DNA of 64,000 bases from Bordetella parapertussis (GTDB taxonomy: Bacteria > Pseudomonadota > Gammaproteobacteria > Burkholderiales > Casimicrobiaceae), in contig CALQLA020000019.1 of the NCBI GenBank assembly GCA_943331295.2, forward strand, positions 23,785-87,784, read 5' to 3'. Positions 10,511 to 19,989 of the stretch are shown here, in pieces. Numbering within the stretch: position 1 is the first letter of the stretch; every line of letters starts with the position of its first letter. A program made the translations under genes and the position numbers. Below the pieces are notes generated by a model. That model made no database searches, was not told the DNA's origin, and worked only from the letters and a program-made list of their open reading frames with translations.

Positions 10511-12204
10511 GGCAGCATGCCCGGCGGCAGCCTGGCCGCCATGAACAGCGTGGAGAGCATCAGCGTCGTGGTGACCGCCACCGTCAGCGTCCCGAGCGCG
10601 GCCGCGTACGTCGAGTCGCCGCCCTGCTGGAACGCGAAGAAGATCACGCCCAGCGTCTCGGAGCCGGACGACCAGAGGAGCGCCGAGACGGTGAGCTCGT
10701 TGAACGCCGTGAGGAAGATCAGCAGCGCGCCGGCAGTGGCGGCCGGCGCCACCAGCGGCAGGATGATGGTGACGAGCCGGCGCGGCAGGCGCGCGCCGGC
10801 GACCTGCGAGGCCTCCTCCAGCGTGCGGTCGATCTGGTAGTAGCCGCTGACGACCGGCCGCAGCCCCAGCACCAGGAAGCGGCCGAGGTAGCAGAAGAGG
10901 ATGATCCAGACCGTGTTGTAGATCGACACGCCGAGCACCGGTATCGGCTTCAGAAACAGCAGGATCGCAGCGATCGCGAGCACCACGCCCGGCAGCGCGT
11001 ACGGGATCTCGGTCACGAGGTTCACGAAGTCGAGGAGCCGCGAGCGCCGCCAGACGACGAAATACCCGAGCGGCACCACGATCGCGATGATCGTGAACGC
11101 GGCGGTGGCCGACAGCCCGAGGCTGTTCAGGAACGCACGCCGCGCGCCGTCGTGCCCGAACAGGACGAAATCGTAGTTGGAGAGCGTCGCCGACGTCGTC
11201 GTCAGCGGCACGCCGACGGAAGGCACGATCGACGTCAGCACGAGCGCCGCGAACGGCAGCGCCAGCACCAGCACGGCGAGCGTCCACAGCGCGACCTCCG
11301 CCGGCAACCGCAAGCCCCGCAACTCGAACGCGCGGGCGGCGGTCGAGCTGGTGCTGATCCGGAAATCGCGCCGCGAGAGCATCAGGTCCTGCAGCACGAT
11401 GCCGACCACCGCGATGACGCCGATCAGCAGCGACAGCACCGACACCTCGGCCAGCACGCCCGGGCCGAAGCCCGCGAGCCGCTGGTAGATGACGGTCGGC
11501 AGCACCGGGTAGTTGCCGGGGATGCCCAGCACCGCGGGGATGCCGAAGTTGCCGAGGCAGGACACGAAGGCGAGCGCGATGCCGGCGACCAGCGCGGGGG
11601 TCATCAGCGGGAGCACGATGCTGCGCAGCACCGTCATCGGTGGCGCGCCGCCGGCCAGCGCCGCTTCGATCAGCTCGCGCGGCAGCGTGCGGAGGCCGGC
11701 GCGCAGCGTCAGGAACACGAGCGGCGCGTACTGCACGCCCAGCACCAGGATGATGCCTTCCGGCGAGTAGAGCGGATTGCGGCTGCCCATCTCGGGCGCC
11801 GCGCCGATCAGTTTCAGCAGCGGGCTGGAGGGCCCGGCCAGCTGCAGCCACGCCAGTGCGACCACCTGCGGCGCGATCATCATCGGCAGCACGAAGCAGA
11901 ACACGAAGGCGTTGCGCGCGCGCAGGTCGGTGAGCGACACGAGCAGCGCGACGAGGCCGCCCACCCCCGCCGCCAGCACCGTGCCGCCGAGCGCCGTGAC
12001 GAGGCTGTTGCGCGTGGCCGTCCACGTCGTGCCCGACGACAGCATCCGGACCAGCGCGGCGGACGACAGCGTGCCGCCGGGGGCGACGGATTCCTGCAGC
12101 AGCCGGACGAGCGGGAGGACCGACAGGACGGCGATCACCAGCACGAGCCCCCACAGGAGCGCGTAGTCCTCGAACCGCTCGCGCCAGCCGGCGGTGTCAG
12201 TCAC
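10498..12204 (-). CDS. ABC transporter permease, two fused membrane domains (FbpB-like)
   Basis: A 568-residue membrane protein with about twelve hydrophobic segments and two internally similar halves, each holding a permease EAA-type loop (EAALAGGAPPMTVLRSIVLP near residue 180 and EEASQVAGARLPRRLVTIIL near 470). Such one-chain, two-domain permeases are typical of Fe(III) importers of the FbpB family. It sits between its ATPase (13-base overlap) and binding protein (42-base gap) in one minus-strand operon. Confidence 0.9.
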   Translation of the reverse strand: MTDTAGWRERFEDYALLWGLVLVIAVLSVLPLVRLLQESVAPGGTLSSAALVRMLSSGTTWTATRNSLVTALGGTVLAAGVGGLVALLVSLTDLRARNAFVFCFVLPMMIAPQVVALAWLQLAGPSSPLLKLIGAAPEMGSRNPLYSPEGIILVLGVQYAPLVFLTLRAGLRTLPRELIEAALAGGAPPMTVLRSIVLPLMTPALVAGIALAFVSCLGNFGIPAVLGIPGNYPVLPTVIYQRLAGFGPGVLAEVSVLSLLIGVIAVVGIVLQDLMLSRRDFRISTSSTAARAFELRGLRLPAEVALWTLAVLVLALPFAALVLTSIVPSVGVPLTTTSATLSNYDFVLFGHDGARRAFLNSLGLSATAAFTIIAIVVPLGYFVVWRRSRLLDFVNLVTEIPYALPGVVLAIAAILLFLKPIPVLGVSIYNTVWIILFCYLGRFLVLGLRPVVSGYYQIDRTLEEASQVAGARLPRRLVTIILPLVAPAATAGALLIFLTAFNELTVSALLWSSGSETLGVIFFAFQQGGDSTYAAALGTLTVAVTTTLMLSTLFMAARLPPGMLPWRD

Positions 12205-12246
12205 GGGGCCGTCCCGTCGCGCGCTGCCGCGCGGCTGCCTGCGGCC

Positions 12247-13245
12247 TCAATTGCCGAACAGCTCGGCGAAGCGTTTCAGGTTGGCGCTGTTGGCGGCGGC
12301 CACCTTGGCGATGTCGGTGGGCATCAGGACGATGTGCGTGCCCGCGGGGAGCCACGCCGGCAGGCCCGCGCTGGCCCGCGCGGGGATGTAGCCCATCGCC
12401 ACCGCGAGCTTCTGCCCGTCGTCGGACAGGATGAAGTCGACGAAGGCGCGCGCCGCGGCGGCGTTCTGGGTCGTCTTGAGTATCGCCACCGGCTCGGTGA
12501 CGGCGGGGCTGCCTTCACTGGGGAAGACGAAGTCGATCGGCGAGCCTTTCGCCTTGGCGTTGAACGCCATGAAGTCGACGAGGATGCCGTAGGGCTTCTC
12601 GCCGGTGGCCACCGCGGTCAGCACCGCGCCGTTGCCGCGGACCGCGACCGTGCCGGCCGCCTTCAGCTTGTCGAAATACGCCCAGCCGAGATCGGTACGC
12701 GCGACCATCGTCCCCAGCATGATCGCGGCGGCGCCCGAGTACAGCGGGCTGGGCATCGCCATCTGGCCCTTGAACTCGGGCTTCGCGAGGTCGGCGAACG
12801 ATGCCGGGCGCGCCTTGGCGCCGGTGTTGACCGCGATGCCGGTGGTGATCAGCTTGGAGCCGAAATAGGTCTTGCCGGCATCGAACGCGGCGGGATCGAG
12901 GCCCGCCACGTTGGCCTCGGCGTAAGGAAGCAGGCGGCCTTCGGCCTTCAGCGCCTCCATGCTGGCCGCGTCGGCGATCAGCAGCACGTCGGCCTTCGCC
13001 TGGCCGCCGGCGAACTCCGCCGCGAGCTTGCCCATCACCTCGGTCGTGCCCGACCGGAAAACTTCGACCTCGACGCCCGGATAGGCCTTCTTGAAGGCCG
13101 CGACGGTCTGCGCCGCGTCGCGCTCTGGCTGCGACGTGTACAGGACCAGCTTGCCCTTCGGCGCCTGGGCCGTTGCCGGCGCCGCGACCGTGGCGGCGAT
13201 GGCGCCGATGACAACGAAAATGATGCGCCGCACGTCGAACCGCAT
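12247..13245 (-). CDS. Extracellular solute-binding protein of the Fe(III)-type ABC importer
   Basis: A 332-residue periplasmic protein, first gene of the three-gene importer operon. The signal peptide runs to about residue 27 (IAATVAAPATAQA). The mature part starts GKLVLYTSQPERDAAQTVAAF, the typical opening of the FbpA/ferric binding group. I do not see the paired tyrosines of classical FbpA with certainty, so the ligand may differ. No Fur-box-like AT-rich sequence is visible upstream (13246-13501). Confidence 0.88.
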   Translation of the reverse strand: MRFDVRRIIFVVIGAIAATVAAPATAQAPKGKLVLYTSQPERDAAQTVAAFKKAYPGVEVEVFRSGTTEVMGKLAAEFAGGQAKADVLLIADAASMEALKAEGRLLPYAEANVAGLDPAAFDAGKTYFGSKLITTGIAVNTGAKARPASFADLAKPEFKGQMAMPSPLYSGAAAIMLGTMVARTDLGWAYFDKLKAAGTVAVRGNGAVLTAVATGEKPYGILVDFMAFNAKAKGSPIDFVFPSEGSPAVTEPVAILKTTQNAAAARAFVDFILSDDGQKLAVAMGYIPARASAGLPAWLPAGTHIVLMPTDIAKVAAANSANLKRFAELFGN

Positions 13246-13501
13246 GCCTTTCCCCTATTCGTGTGAACCGGCCCGCCGTGCGGCGGATCCGCCGGGCCAA
13301 TCTTAGCGCGGGCAGCCCCGGCTCGATAGCCGTACCTGCGCCGGCAGGGGGCGCCGGGGGCCGGCGGCCAGAATCGGACCGGGGGCCGCCCGGCGACGGC
13401 AGGGCAGCGGGGCCTCCAGCGGGGACGAGCGGCGCGACGATCGCGAAGGCCGGGACCTTGCTGCGGACGCGCTTCAAGTCATGCCGCCGGGTAGGCTCCG
13501 G

Positions 13502-13885
13502 TCAGTACTCCGTGTACTTCCGGGCGCTGCCCTTGACGCGCCCGGCAGGGTACTTGGCTTCGTTGCGCACCATCTTCGAGGCGACCGCGGCCAGCAGGTC
13601 GACGTCCAGCCGGTCGGCGATGCGCACGAGGTAGACCAGCACGTCCGCGAGCTCGTCGGCGACGGCGTCGCGGGTGGCGGGCGGCAGCGCGGCGCTCTCT
13701 TCGGCGGTCAGCCACTGGAAGTGCTCGACCAGTTCCGCCGCTTCGACCACGAGGGCCATCGCCAGGTTCTTCGGCGAATGGAACGGGTCCCAGTCGCGGG
13801 CGGCGGCGAAGGCGCGCAGGCGCAGCCTGAGGTCGTCGAGGTCGCGGACGGGCGGCGGCGGCAGGGATGGCGGGTCGGTCGTCAT
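13502..13885 (-). CDS. MazG-like nucleotide pyrophosphohydrolase
   Basis: A 127-residue, single MazG-domain protein. The metal-binding pattern EAAELVEHFQW (about residues 48-58) followed by DELADVLVYLVRIAD (about 77-91) is the EExxE/ExxD signature of all-alpha NTP pyrophosphatases. These clean up non-canonical or excess (d)NTPs. The start at 13885 overlaps the rlmJ stop as ATGA. The C-terminus NEAKYPAGRVKGSARKYTEY is typical of this subfamily. Confidence 0.88.
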   Translation of the reverse strand: MTTDPPSLPPPPVRDLDDLRLRLRAFAAARDWDPFHSPKNLAMALVVEAAELVEHFQWLTAEESAALPPATRDAVADELADVLVYLVRIADRLDVDLLAAVASKMVRNEAKYPAGRVKGSARKYTEY

Positions 13886-14727
13886 GTCTGCCCGAACTGC
13901 AGGTCGAATGTCGCGTCGTCGTCCTGCGCGAGCAGCGCGGTCAGCGCCGGCATGGTCACGCGCAGCGTCGCCGCGAGGTTCCACGGCGGGTTCACGATGA
14001 ACATGCCGCTGCCGTAGAGCCCGAAGCCGTCCGCGGAAGCCGCGTTGACGTCGAGCGCCACGTGCAGCCAGTCGCCGCCGGCGCGCTTGTGCAGCTGCTC
14101 CGGCAACTGCGTCGTGTCGCGGCTCGCGATCCGCGGATACCAGATCGCGTAGGTGCCGGTGGCGAAGCGCTCGCGCGCGTCGCGGAGCGCCTGCGGCACG
14201 GCACGGTAATCGGACGCGAGCTCGTACGACGGGTCGACCAGCACCAGCGCGCGCCGCGACGGTGGCGGCAGCACCGCCTTCAACCCCGCGTAGCCGTCCC
14301 CGGCGACCACCGAGACGCGCCGGCCCGCGCCGGCAAACTGCTCGGCCAGCGCCTTCGCGTCGGTCGGATGCAGCTCGAAGAGGCGCAGGCGGTCCTGCGG
14401 GCGCGTCATCTGCAGCGCGATCTGCGGCGAGCCCGGATAGCGGCGCAGCACGCCGTCGGGATTGAAGGCGCGGACCTCGCTGACGTAGTCGGCGACGGCG
14501 GGCGGCAGGCCGGTCGCGGACCACAGGCGGCCGATGCCCGACGCGGACTCGGCGTTCTTCGCGGCATGCCCCGATTCCAGCGAGTAGCCGCCGGCGCCGG
14601 CGTGGGTATCGACGAACCAGAGCGCCTTCTCCTTCTGGGTGAGGTGGGCGAGCATCTGCACCAGCACGAGGTGCTTCAGCACGTCGGCGTGGTTGCCCGC
14701 GTGGAAGGCGTGGCGATAGCTCAGCAT
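13882..14727 (-). CDS. rlmJ: 23S rRNA (adenine2030-N6)-methyltransferase RlmJ
   Basis: Methylates A2030 of 23S rRNA using SAM. It starts MLSYRHAFHAGNHADVLKH, the family signature, and carries the NPPW catalytic motif (IVNPPWNL, about residues 244-251) plus VDPSYEL (about 168-174). The 281-residue length agrees with E. coli RlmJ. It is translationally coupled to the MazG-like gene downstream. Confidence 0.94.
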   Translation of the reverse strand: MLSYRHAFHAGNHADVLKHLVLVQMLAHLTQKEKALWFVDTHAGAGGYSLESGHAAKNAESASGIGRLWSATGLPPAVADYVSEVRAFNPDGVLRRYPGSPQIALQMTRPQDRLRLFELHPTDAKALAEQFAGAGRRVSVVAGDGYAGLKAVLPPPSRRALVLVDPSYELASDYRAVPQALRDARERFATGTYAIWYPRIASRDTTQLPEQLHKRAGGDWLHVALDVNAASADGFGLYGSGMFIVNPPWNLAATLRVTMPALTALLAQDDDATFDLQFGQT

Positions 14728-14782
14728 CGCGCGGGGGCGCGGGACGGTTTGTTGCGTTCAATGTGCCAGTGGCAGCGGCGGC

Positions 14783-14848
14783 CCCGGGTTTCGCTGGCGC
14801 TCAACACCGGGCTACACGACACCGGGATACGCAACGCCGGGCTGCGCG
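14783..14848. repeat. REP-like palindrome with a decayed 15-base tandem tail
   Basis: Positions 14783-14814 hold the window's recurring palindrome (CCCGGGTTTCGCTGGCGC, then CAACACCGGGCTAC). Its right end is then repeated: three related 15-mers run 14804-14818, 14819-14833 and 14834-14848, each centred on ACACCGGGCTAC or a variant. The element lies between the start of rlmJ and the end of the methyltransferase gene, both on the minus strand. Confidence 0.8.
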
Positions 14849-14857
14849 ATGGGGAGT

Positions 14858-15625
14858 TCATGCGGCTGCCGCCGGCTTGTGCGCGGCGAAGCGCAGCCGC
14901 ACGTAGTCGACGGTCCAGTGGCCGGCGGCGTCGCACAGCGCCGGCCGGCACTTCGCCTCGACTTCGGCGAGGAACGCGGCGCGTTCCTCGGGCGGCAGCA
15001 GCGCGCTGAAGCTCTGGCCGAACGTGCCGAGCCAGTCGACCAGCGGGCCGGGCAGCGGCGTCGGCCGCGGGATCAGCGCGATCGAGGCGACGACGAAGCC
15101 CTGCGCCTCGAGCATCCGGCGGTAGGTGGCGACGTCGGGGAAGAACCACGGGTTGCCCGCCGCCGGGTCGCGGCCGCGCGCCGCGAGCGACGAATGGAGC
15201 GCCGCCGTCACGGTGGCCACGTTGCCGGCGCCGCCGCATTCGGCGACGAAGCGGCCGCCGGGCTTCAGCGCGCGCCAGACGCCGGCGATCACCGTTTCCG
15301 GGCGCTTCAGCCAGTGCAGCGCCGCGTTCGAGAAGACGGCATCGAATTCGCCGTCGAAGTCGAGGTCGTGGCCGTCCATCACCCGCGCGTCGAGCCCCAG
15401 GCGGCAGGCGGCCGCGATCATCTCCGCGCTGGCGTCGACGCCGATGACCGTGCATCCGAAGTCGGCGATCCGCCGCGTCAGCGGGCCGTCGCCGCAGCCC
15501 AGGTCGAGGATGCGCTCGCCGGGGCGGGGGGCCAGCAGGTCGACCACCGGCAGGCCCAGGTCAGAAACGAACCGCGCACTCCGGTGGTAGTCGTTCGGGT
15601 CCCACTGCTGGGTGTTCTGTTCCAT
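14858..15625 (-). CDS. Class I SAM-dependent methyltransferase (trans-aconitate methyltransferase-like)
   Basis: A 255-residue Rossmann-fold methyltransferase. Motif I is ILDLGCGDGPLTRRI (about residues 38-52), followed by VIGVDASAEMI, and the post-motif FDAVFSNAALHWLKRPE (about 96-112) is like that of trans-aconitate methyltransferases and UbiE/Tam-like proteins. The start at 15625 gives MEQNTQQWDPNDYHRSARFV; the open frame upstream of it (to 15682) is compositionally unlikely. Substrate not determinable. Confidence 0.85.
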   Translation of the reverse strand: MEQNTQQWDPNDYHRSARFVSDLGLPVVDLLAPRPGERILDLGCGDGPLTRRIADFGCTVIGVDASAEMIAAACRLGLDARVMDGHDLDFDGEFDAVFSNAALHWLKRPETVIAGVWRALKPGGRFVAECGGAGNVATVTAALHSSLAARGRDPAAGNPWFFPDVATYRRMLEAQGFVVASIALIPRPTPLPGPLVDWLGTFGQSFSALLPPEERAAFLAEVEAKCRPALCDAAGHWTVDYVRLRFAAHKPAAAA

Positions 15626-15793
15626 GCTGCGCTGTCCTCGCTCTCGAAGCGCCGCCCGCACGCGGGCGGCAGGGTACGGCAACGGATCGGCGATGCGGCG
15701 CGACCGGCCGGGCCTGTCGCCGCAACGTCCCGTCTCGCTGCCACCGGATCGTCATCGTACCCGTTCTGGCGCCGGCGCCCCGCGCCGATCCGA

Positions 15794-15799
15794 TACAAT
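15794..15799 (+). promoter_or_regulatory. Possible -10 element for the old yellow enzyme gene
   Basis: TACAAT within GATACAATC in the 240-base divergent intergenic region, 67 bases before the GTG start. No clear -35 is visible. Confidence 0.3.
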
Positions 15800-15865
15800 C
15801 GAGAGCCACCCCTGCCGTCCGCTCTTCTGCGGCGGGCAGCGATGCCATCCCCACGCGGAGCAACC

Positions 15866-16978
15866 GTGAGCGCCCTGTTCTCCCCCTTCACGATGCGCGG
15901 CCTCACGCTGGCCAACCGCATCGTCGTGTCGCCGATGTGCCAATACAGCGCCGTCGACGGCGACGCGACCGACTGGCACGTGATCCACCTGGGACACCTC
16001 GCCCTGTCGGGCGCGGGGCTCCTGATCCTCGAGGCCACGGCGGTCACGCCGGCCGGGCGGATCTCCCGCGAATGCCTCGGCCTCTATTCGGACGCGAACG
16101 AGGAGGCGCTCGCCCGCGTGCTGTCGATCGTGCGCCGCCACGGCAGCAACGCCATCGGCGTCCAGCTGAACCACGCGGGGCGCAAGGGCTCGCAGTACAA
16201 GCCGGGCGCCGGCAACGGCACCGTCCCGGCCGCCGACGGCGGCTGGCAGATGGTCGCGCCGTCGGCCGTGCCCTACGCTCCCGAGTGGCAGGTGCCGCAG
16301 GCGCTCGATCGCGCCGGGATGGAAGCGATCGTCGACGCGTTCGTCCGCGCCACCGAGCGCGCGGCGCGGCTCGGGCTCGACATGATCGAGATGCACGCCG
16401 CCCACGGTTACCTGCTGTCCGAGTTCCTGTCCCCGATCGCCAATCGTCGCGATGATCGCTGGGGCGGCTCGGCGGAGAACCGGATGCGCTTTCCGCTCGA
16501 GGTGTTCGCCGCGATGCGCCGGGCCTGGCCGCAGGCGCGGCCGATGGGCGTGCGCTGCAACGCCACCGACTGGGACGCGCGCGGGATCACGCCGGACGAG
16601 GCGGTCGCGTTCGCGCGCGAGCTGAAGGCGCTGGGCTGCGACTATGTCGACGTGTCCTCGGGCGGCAACGCGCCCGCCGCCATTCCGTTCTCGGCGGGCT
16701 ACCATGTCCCGTTCGCGGCCAGGATCCGCGCCGAAGCGGGAGTCCCGACGCTGACCGTGGGACTCATCCGCGACCCGCGCCATGCCGAGGCGATCGTCGC
16801 CAACGGCGAGGCCGACCTGGTCGCGCTGGCCCGCGGAATGCTGAACGACCCGCGCTGGCCCTGGCACGCCGCCGAGGACCTCGGCGCGACGGTCGCCGTG
16901 CCGCTGCAGTACCAGCGCGGTGCGCGCCGGGACGTGCCCGCCGCCGCTGCCGCGCCCGCGCGGAGCGGCGGAACGTGA
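15866..16978 (+). CDS. NADH:flavin oxidoreductase, old yellow enzyme family (YqjM/NamA type)
   Basis: FMN-dependent ene-reductase of 370 residues. Motifs: NRIVVSPMCQYSAVDGDATDWH at the N-terminus (first 20 residues of this stretch include the Cys of the YqjM class), QLNHAGRKGS (about 100-109), the catalytic MIEMHAAHGYLLSEFLSP (about 172-189) and the FMN-phosphate motif DLVALARGMLNDP (about 316-328). A GTG start at 15866 follows GCGGAG; an in-frame ATG lies at 15842. The next gene overlaps as GTGA. These enzymes reduce activated C=C bonds; physiological substrate unknown. Confidence 0.92.
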   Translation: MSALFSPFTMRGLTLANRIVVSPMCQYSAVDGDATDWHVIHLGHLALSGAGLLILEATAVTPAGRISRECLGLYSDANEEALARVLSIVRRHGSNAIGVQLNHAGRKGSQYKPGAGNGTVPAADGGWQMVAPSAVPYAPEWQVPQALDRAGMEAIVDAFVRATERAARLGLDMIEMHAAHGYLLSEFLSPIANRRDDRWGGSAENRMRFPLEVFAAMRRAWPQARPMGVRCNATDWDARGITPDEAVAFARELKALGCDYVDVSSGGNAPAAIPFSAGYHVPFAARIRAEAGVPTLTVGLIRDPRHAEAIVANGEADLVALARGMLNDPRWPWHAAEDLGATVAVPLQYQRGARRDVPAAAAAPARSGGT

Positions 16979-17994
16979 GCACCGTCGCGTCGGTGAACCG
17001 CCAGTTCCGCCTCGCCGCGCGCCCGGTCGGGCTGCCGACGGCCGCCGACTGGACCCTTGCCACCACACCCGTCCCCGTGCCGCCGGACGGCGGCGTCCTG
17101 GTCAAGCTGCGCTACATCTCGCTCGACCCGGCGATGCGCGGCTGGATGAACGAGGGCAGGTCGTACATTCCGCCGGTCGGCTTGGGCGAGGTGATGCGCG
17201 CGGGCGCCGCGGGCCGCGTCATCGCGTCGCGCCACCCGGGATTCGCGGTCGGCGACCACGTCAGCGGCGGCTTCGGCGTGCAGGAGTACGCGGTGGCCGA
17301 CGGCGCGTCGGTCACCCGCGTCGACCCGCGCGTGGCGTCGCTGCCCACCTGGCTCGGCGCGCTCGGGATGCCCGGTTGCACGGCCTACTTCGGCCTGCTG
17401 GACGTCGGCAAGCCGAAGGCAGGCGACACCGTCGTGGTCTCCGGCGCCGCCGGCGCGGTCGGCGCGCTCGTCGGGCAGATCGCGAAGATCGTCGGATGCC
17501 GCGTCGTCGGCATCGCGGGCGGACCCGCCAAGTGCGCGACCCTGACCGGCGAACTCGGCTTCGACGCCGCGATCGACTACCGGAGCGAGGACGTGCGCGC
17601 CGCGCTCGGTCGCCATTGCCCGCGCGGCATCGACGTCTATTTCGACAACGTCGGCGGCGACATCCTCGACGCCGCGCTCACGCGCCTCGCGCGGCACGCG
17701 CGCATCGTGATCTGCGGCGCGATCTCGCAGTACAACAACACGACGCCCGTGCAGGGACCGGCCAACTACCTGTCGCTGCTCGTCAATCGCGCCAGCATGA
17801 CCGGCATGGTGGTGTTCGACTACGCGCACCGCTACCCGGAGGCCGTCGCCGCGATCGGCGGCTGGATCGCCGCGGGGCGCATCAAGCCGCGCGAGGACGT
17901 CGTGACCGGATTCCTGCGCTTTCCCGAGGCGCTGCTGATGCTGTTCACCGGGGCGAACTCGGGCAAGCTCGTGCTGGAACTCCCCGACGACTGA
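16975..17994 (+). CDS. NADP-dependent MDR-family oxidoreductase (leukotriene B4 dehydrogenase/curcumin reductase-like)
   Basis: Zinc-independent medium-chain reductase, 339 residues. The N-terminus has LRYISLDPAMRGWMNEGRSY, and the cofactor loop VVSGAAGAVGALVGQIAK lies at about 148-165, followed by the family motif CGAISQYN near residue 246. It overlaps the old yellow enzyme gene by four bases. Both enzymes reduce enone-type double bonds, so the pair may act on the same class of electrophilic substrates (inference). Confidence 0.92.
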   Translation: MSTVASVNRQFRLAARPVGLPTAADWTLATTPVPVPPDGGVLVKLRYISLDPAMRGWMNEGRSYIPPVGLGEVMRAGAAGRVIASRHPGFAVGDHVSGGFGVQEYAVADGASVTRVDPRVASLPTWLGALGMPGCTAYFGLLDVGKPKAGDTVVVSGAAGAVGALVGQIAKIVGCRVVGIAGGPAKCATLTGELGFDAAIDYRSEDVRAALGRHCPRGIDVYFDNVGGDILDAALTRLARHARIVICGAISQYNNTTPVQGPANYLSLLVNRASMTGMVVFDYAHRYPEAVAAIGGWIAAGRIKPREDVVTGFLRFPEALLMLFTGANSGKLVLELPDD

Positions 17995-18137
17995 CTGCCG
18001 CGCCGCGCCCGGCGCCGGCCGTTCCCTCCCGGGACCCACGCGCCGGCGGCGGCGAGGATGCGTGATAGCATTCCGGCCGCATCGTGCGGCGCGTATCGTC
18101 GCTTGCCGCATCGCTTGCGCCCCGACAGGAGTCAGGC

Positions 18138-18857
18138 TTGCCACGACCAGCGACCCGGAAGGGGGCGAAGACCGTTGCCGCGAAGCCGCCGGCGGCGGCG
18201 CGGCCACGCACCGCACGCGCGCAGCAGGCGCAGGCCATCCGCGAGCGGCTGTTCGAAGCCGCCGCGGACGTCGTCGGCCGCGTCGGCTACGCCGAGGCGT
18301 CGATCACGCTGATCACGCAGAAGGCGGGCGTCGCGCAGGGCACGTTCTACAACTATTTCGCGTCGCGGCAGGACCTGCTCGACCGGCTGCTGCCGGCGCT
18401 CGGCGAGCACATGCTGGCGCACGTCGCCCGGTGCGCCGCGGGCGGCACCAACTTCGTCGAGATCGAGGAACGCGCGTTCCGCGGCTTCTTCTCGTTCCTG
18501 CGCGAGACGCCGGCGTTCCTGCGCATCCTGAACGAGGCGGAGAGCTACGCGCCCAAGGGCTACAAGCGGCACTTCGACCACGTCACCAAGGTCTACGTGA
18601 AGTTCCTGCGGCGCTCGCTCGCCAACGGCGAGTTTCCCGGCTACGCGGACCGCGACCTCGAGCCGGTCGTCTTCATGCTGATGGCCGCGCGCAGCTACCT
18701 CGCGATGCGCTACATCGGCAAGAGTCGCCGGAAGACATTGATCCCCGAGTCGGTGGTGGCGACGTACATGAAGTGCGTGCGCTTCGGCCTGCAGGGCCAC
18801 GCTGCACCCGTCAAACGTGCAACGGGCGTTCGCCCCAAAGCGCGCGGTGTGACTTAA
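18138..18857 (+). CDS. TetR/AcrR family transcriptional regulator
   Basis: DNA-binding regulator. The helix-turn-helix (ASITLITQKAGVAQGTFYNYFASRQDLLDRLL) is in the N-terminal 80 residues, and the C-terminal half is an effector-binding helical domain. I place the start at TTG 18138 because AGGAG lies upstream; a GTG at 18084 in the same frame would add 18 residues. It is 49 bases upstream of the ureohydrolase gene on the same strand and is the obvious candidate regulator of that operon. No palindromic operator was recognised nearby. Confidence 0.85.
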   Translation: MPRPATRKGAKTVAAKPPAAARPRTARAQQAQAIRERLFEAAADVVGRVGYAEASITLITQKAGVAQGTFYNYFASRQDLLDRLLPALGEHMLAHVARCAAGGTNFVEIEERAFRGFFSFLRETPAFLRILNEAESYAPKGYKRHFDHVTKVYVKFLRRSLANGEFPGYADRDLEPVVFMLMAARSYLAMRYIGKSRRKTLIPESVVATYMKCVRFGLQGHAAPVKRATGVRPKARGVT

Positions 18858-18906
18858 ACTTACGCCCACGGCGCAATCCCGCGTCCGCGTCCTGCTGGCG
18901 GACCCC

Positions 18907-19989
18907 TTGGACCACGACAAGCTCGAAGCCCTGCGCCGCAAGTATGCGGACGCCAAGGGCGGCGACATCTTCGACCCGGAATTCGCGGCGGTCGCGGCGC
19001 AGATATTCACCGGCCACGACCGGCGCAAGTGGCCGTTCGCCGATCCCGCGACGCTGCTCGGCGCACCGTTCCGGCCCGATGCGCCGGCGCTGCCCGGCTT
19101 CGGCGGGCTCGACGTCGCGCTCATCGGCGTGCCGATGGATCTCGGCGTCACCAACCGCGCGGGTGCCCGGCTCGGTCCCCGCGCGGTGCGCGGCGTCGAG
19201 CGCATCGGCCCGTACGAGCACGCGCTCCGGATCGCCCCGGCCGTCCACCTCGCCGTCGCCGACGTCGGCGACGTCCCGATGCAGAGCCGGTTCAGCCTCG
19301 AGCAGTGCCACGCCGACATCGAGGAATACTTCACCCGGGTCTGCGCCGCCGGGGTCATCCCGCTGGCCGTCGGCGGCGACCACTCGATCACCCACTCGAT
19401 CCTCAAGGCCGTCGGGCGCGACCGTCCCGTCGGCATGGTGCACATCGACGCGCACTGCGACACCTCGGGCGAGTACGAAGGCGCGAAGTTCCACCATGGC
19501 GGCCCGTTCCGGCAGGCCGTGCTGGCCGGCGTGCTCGATCCGGAGCGCTGCATCCAGATCGGCATCCGCGGCGGCGCCGAGTACCTCTGGGAGTTCTCGT
19601 ACGACAGCGGAATGACCGTGCTGCACGCCGAGGAAGTCACCGCGATGGGCATTCCCGCCGTGATCGCCCGCGCGCGGGAGGTGGTCGGCGACGGGCCGGT
19701 GTACGTGACGTTCGACGTCGACGGCGTCGACCCCGGCTTCGCGCCGGGCACCGGCACGCCCGAGGTCGGCGGCCTGACGCCGCGGGAGGTGCTGGCGATC
19801 CTGCGCGGCCTCGCGGGGCTTCACATCGTCGGCGGCGACGTCGTCGAGGTGGCGCCGCAGTACGACGCGACGACCAACACCGCGCAGATCGGCGCGCAGT
19901 GCCTGTTCGAGATACTGTGCCTCGTCGCGCTGCGGCGGCGCAAGGCGGACGGCACGGCGGCGTCCCCGGGCGCGGAGGGAGCGCGATGA
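18907..19989 (+). CDS. Ureohydrolase of the agmatinase/guanidinobutyrase family
   Basis: Dimanganese enzyme that splits urea from a guanidino compound. Metal ligands are visible in GGDHS (156-160), DAHCD (181-185) and FDVDGVDP near the C-terminal third. The first 60 residues (LEALRRKYADAKGGDIFDPEF) form the N-terminal extension seen in the guanidino-acid-hydrolysing and SpeB2-like branch rather than in E. coli SpeB. A TTG start at 18907 is the first possible start after a stop at 18853. The stop overlaps the lyase gene as ATGA. The substrate could be agmatine, 4-guanidinobutyrate or guanidinopropionate; neighbours suggest import from outside. Confidence 0.88.
   Translation: MDHDKLEALRRKYADAKGGDIFDPEFAAVAAQIFTGHDRRKWPFADPATLLGAPFRPDAPALPGFGGLDVALIGVPMDLGVTNRAGARLGPRAVRGVERIGPYEHALRIAPAVHLAVADVGDVPMQSRFSLEQCHADIEEYFTRVCAAGVIPLAVGGDHSITHSILKAVGRDRPVGMVHIDAHCDTSGEYEGAKFHHGGPFRQAVLAGVLDPERCIQIGIRGGAEYLWEFSYDSGMTVLHAEEVTAMGIPAVIARAREVVGDGPVYVTFDVDGVDPGFAPGTGTPEVGGLTPREVLAILRGLAGLHIVGGDVVEVAPQYDATTNTAQIGAQCLFEILCLVALRRRKADGTAASPGAEGAR

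Noticed and set aside
13262..13501. Small gene in the gap before the MazG-like gene
   Set aside because: Forward frame from 13263 has no start with a ribosome site and no recognisable motif.
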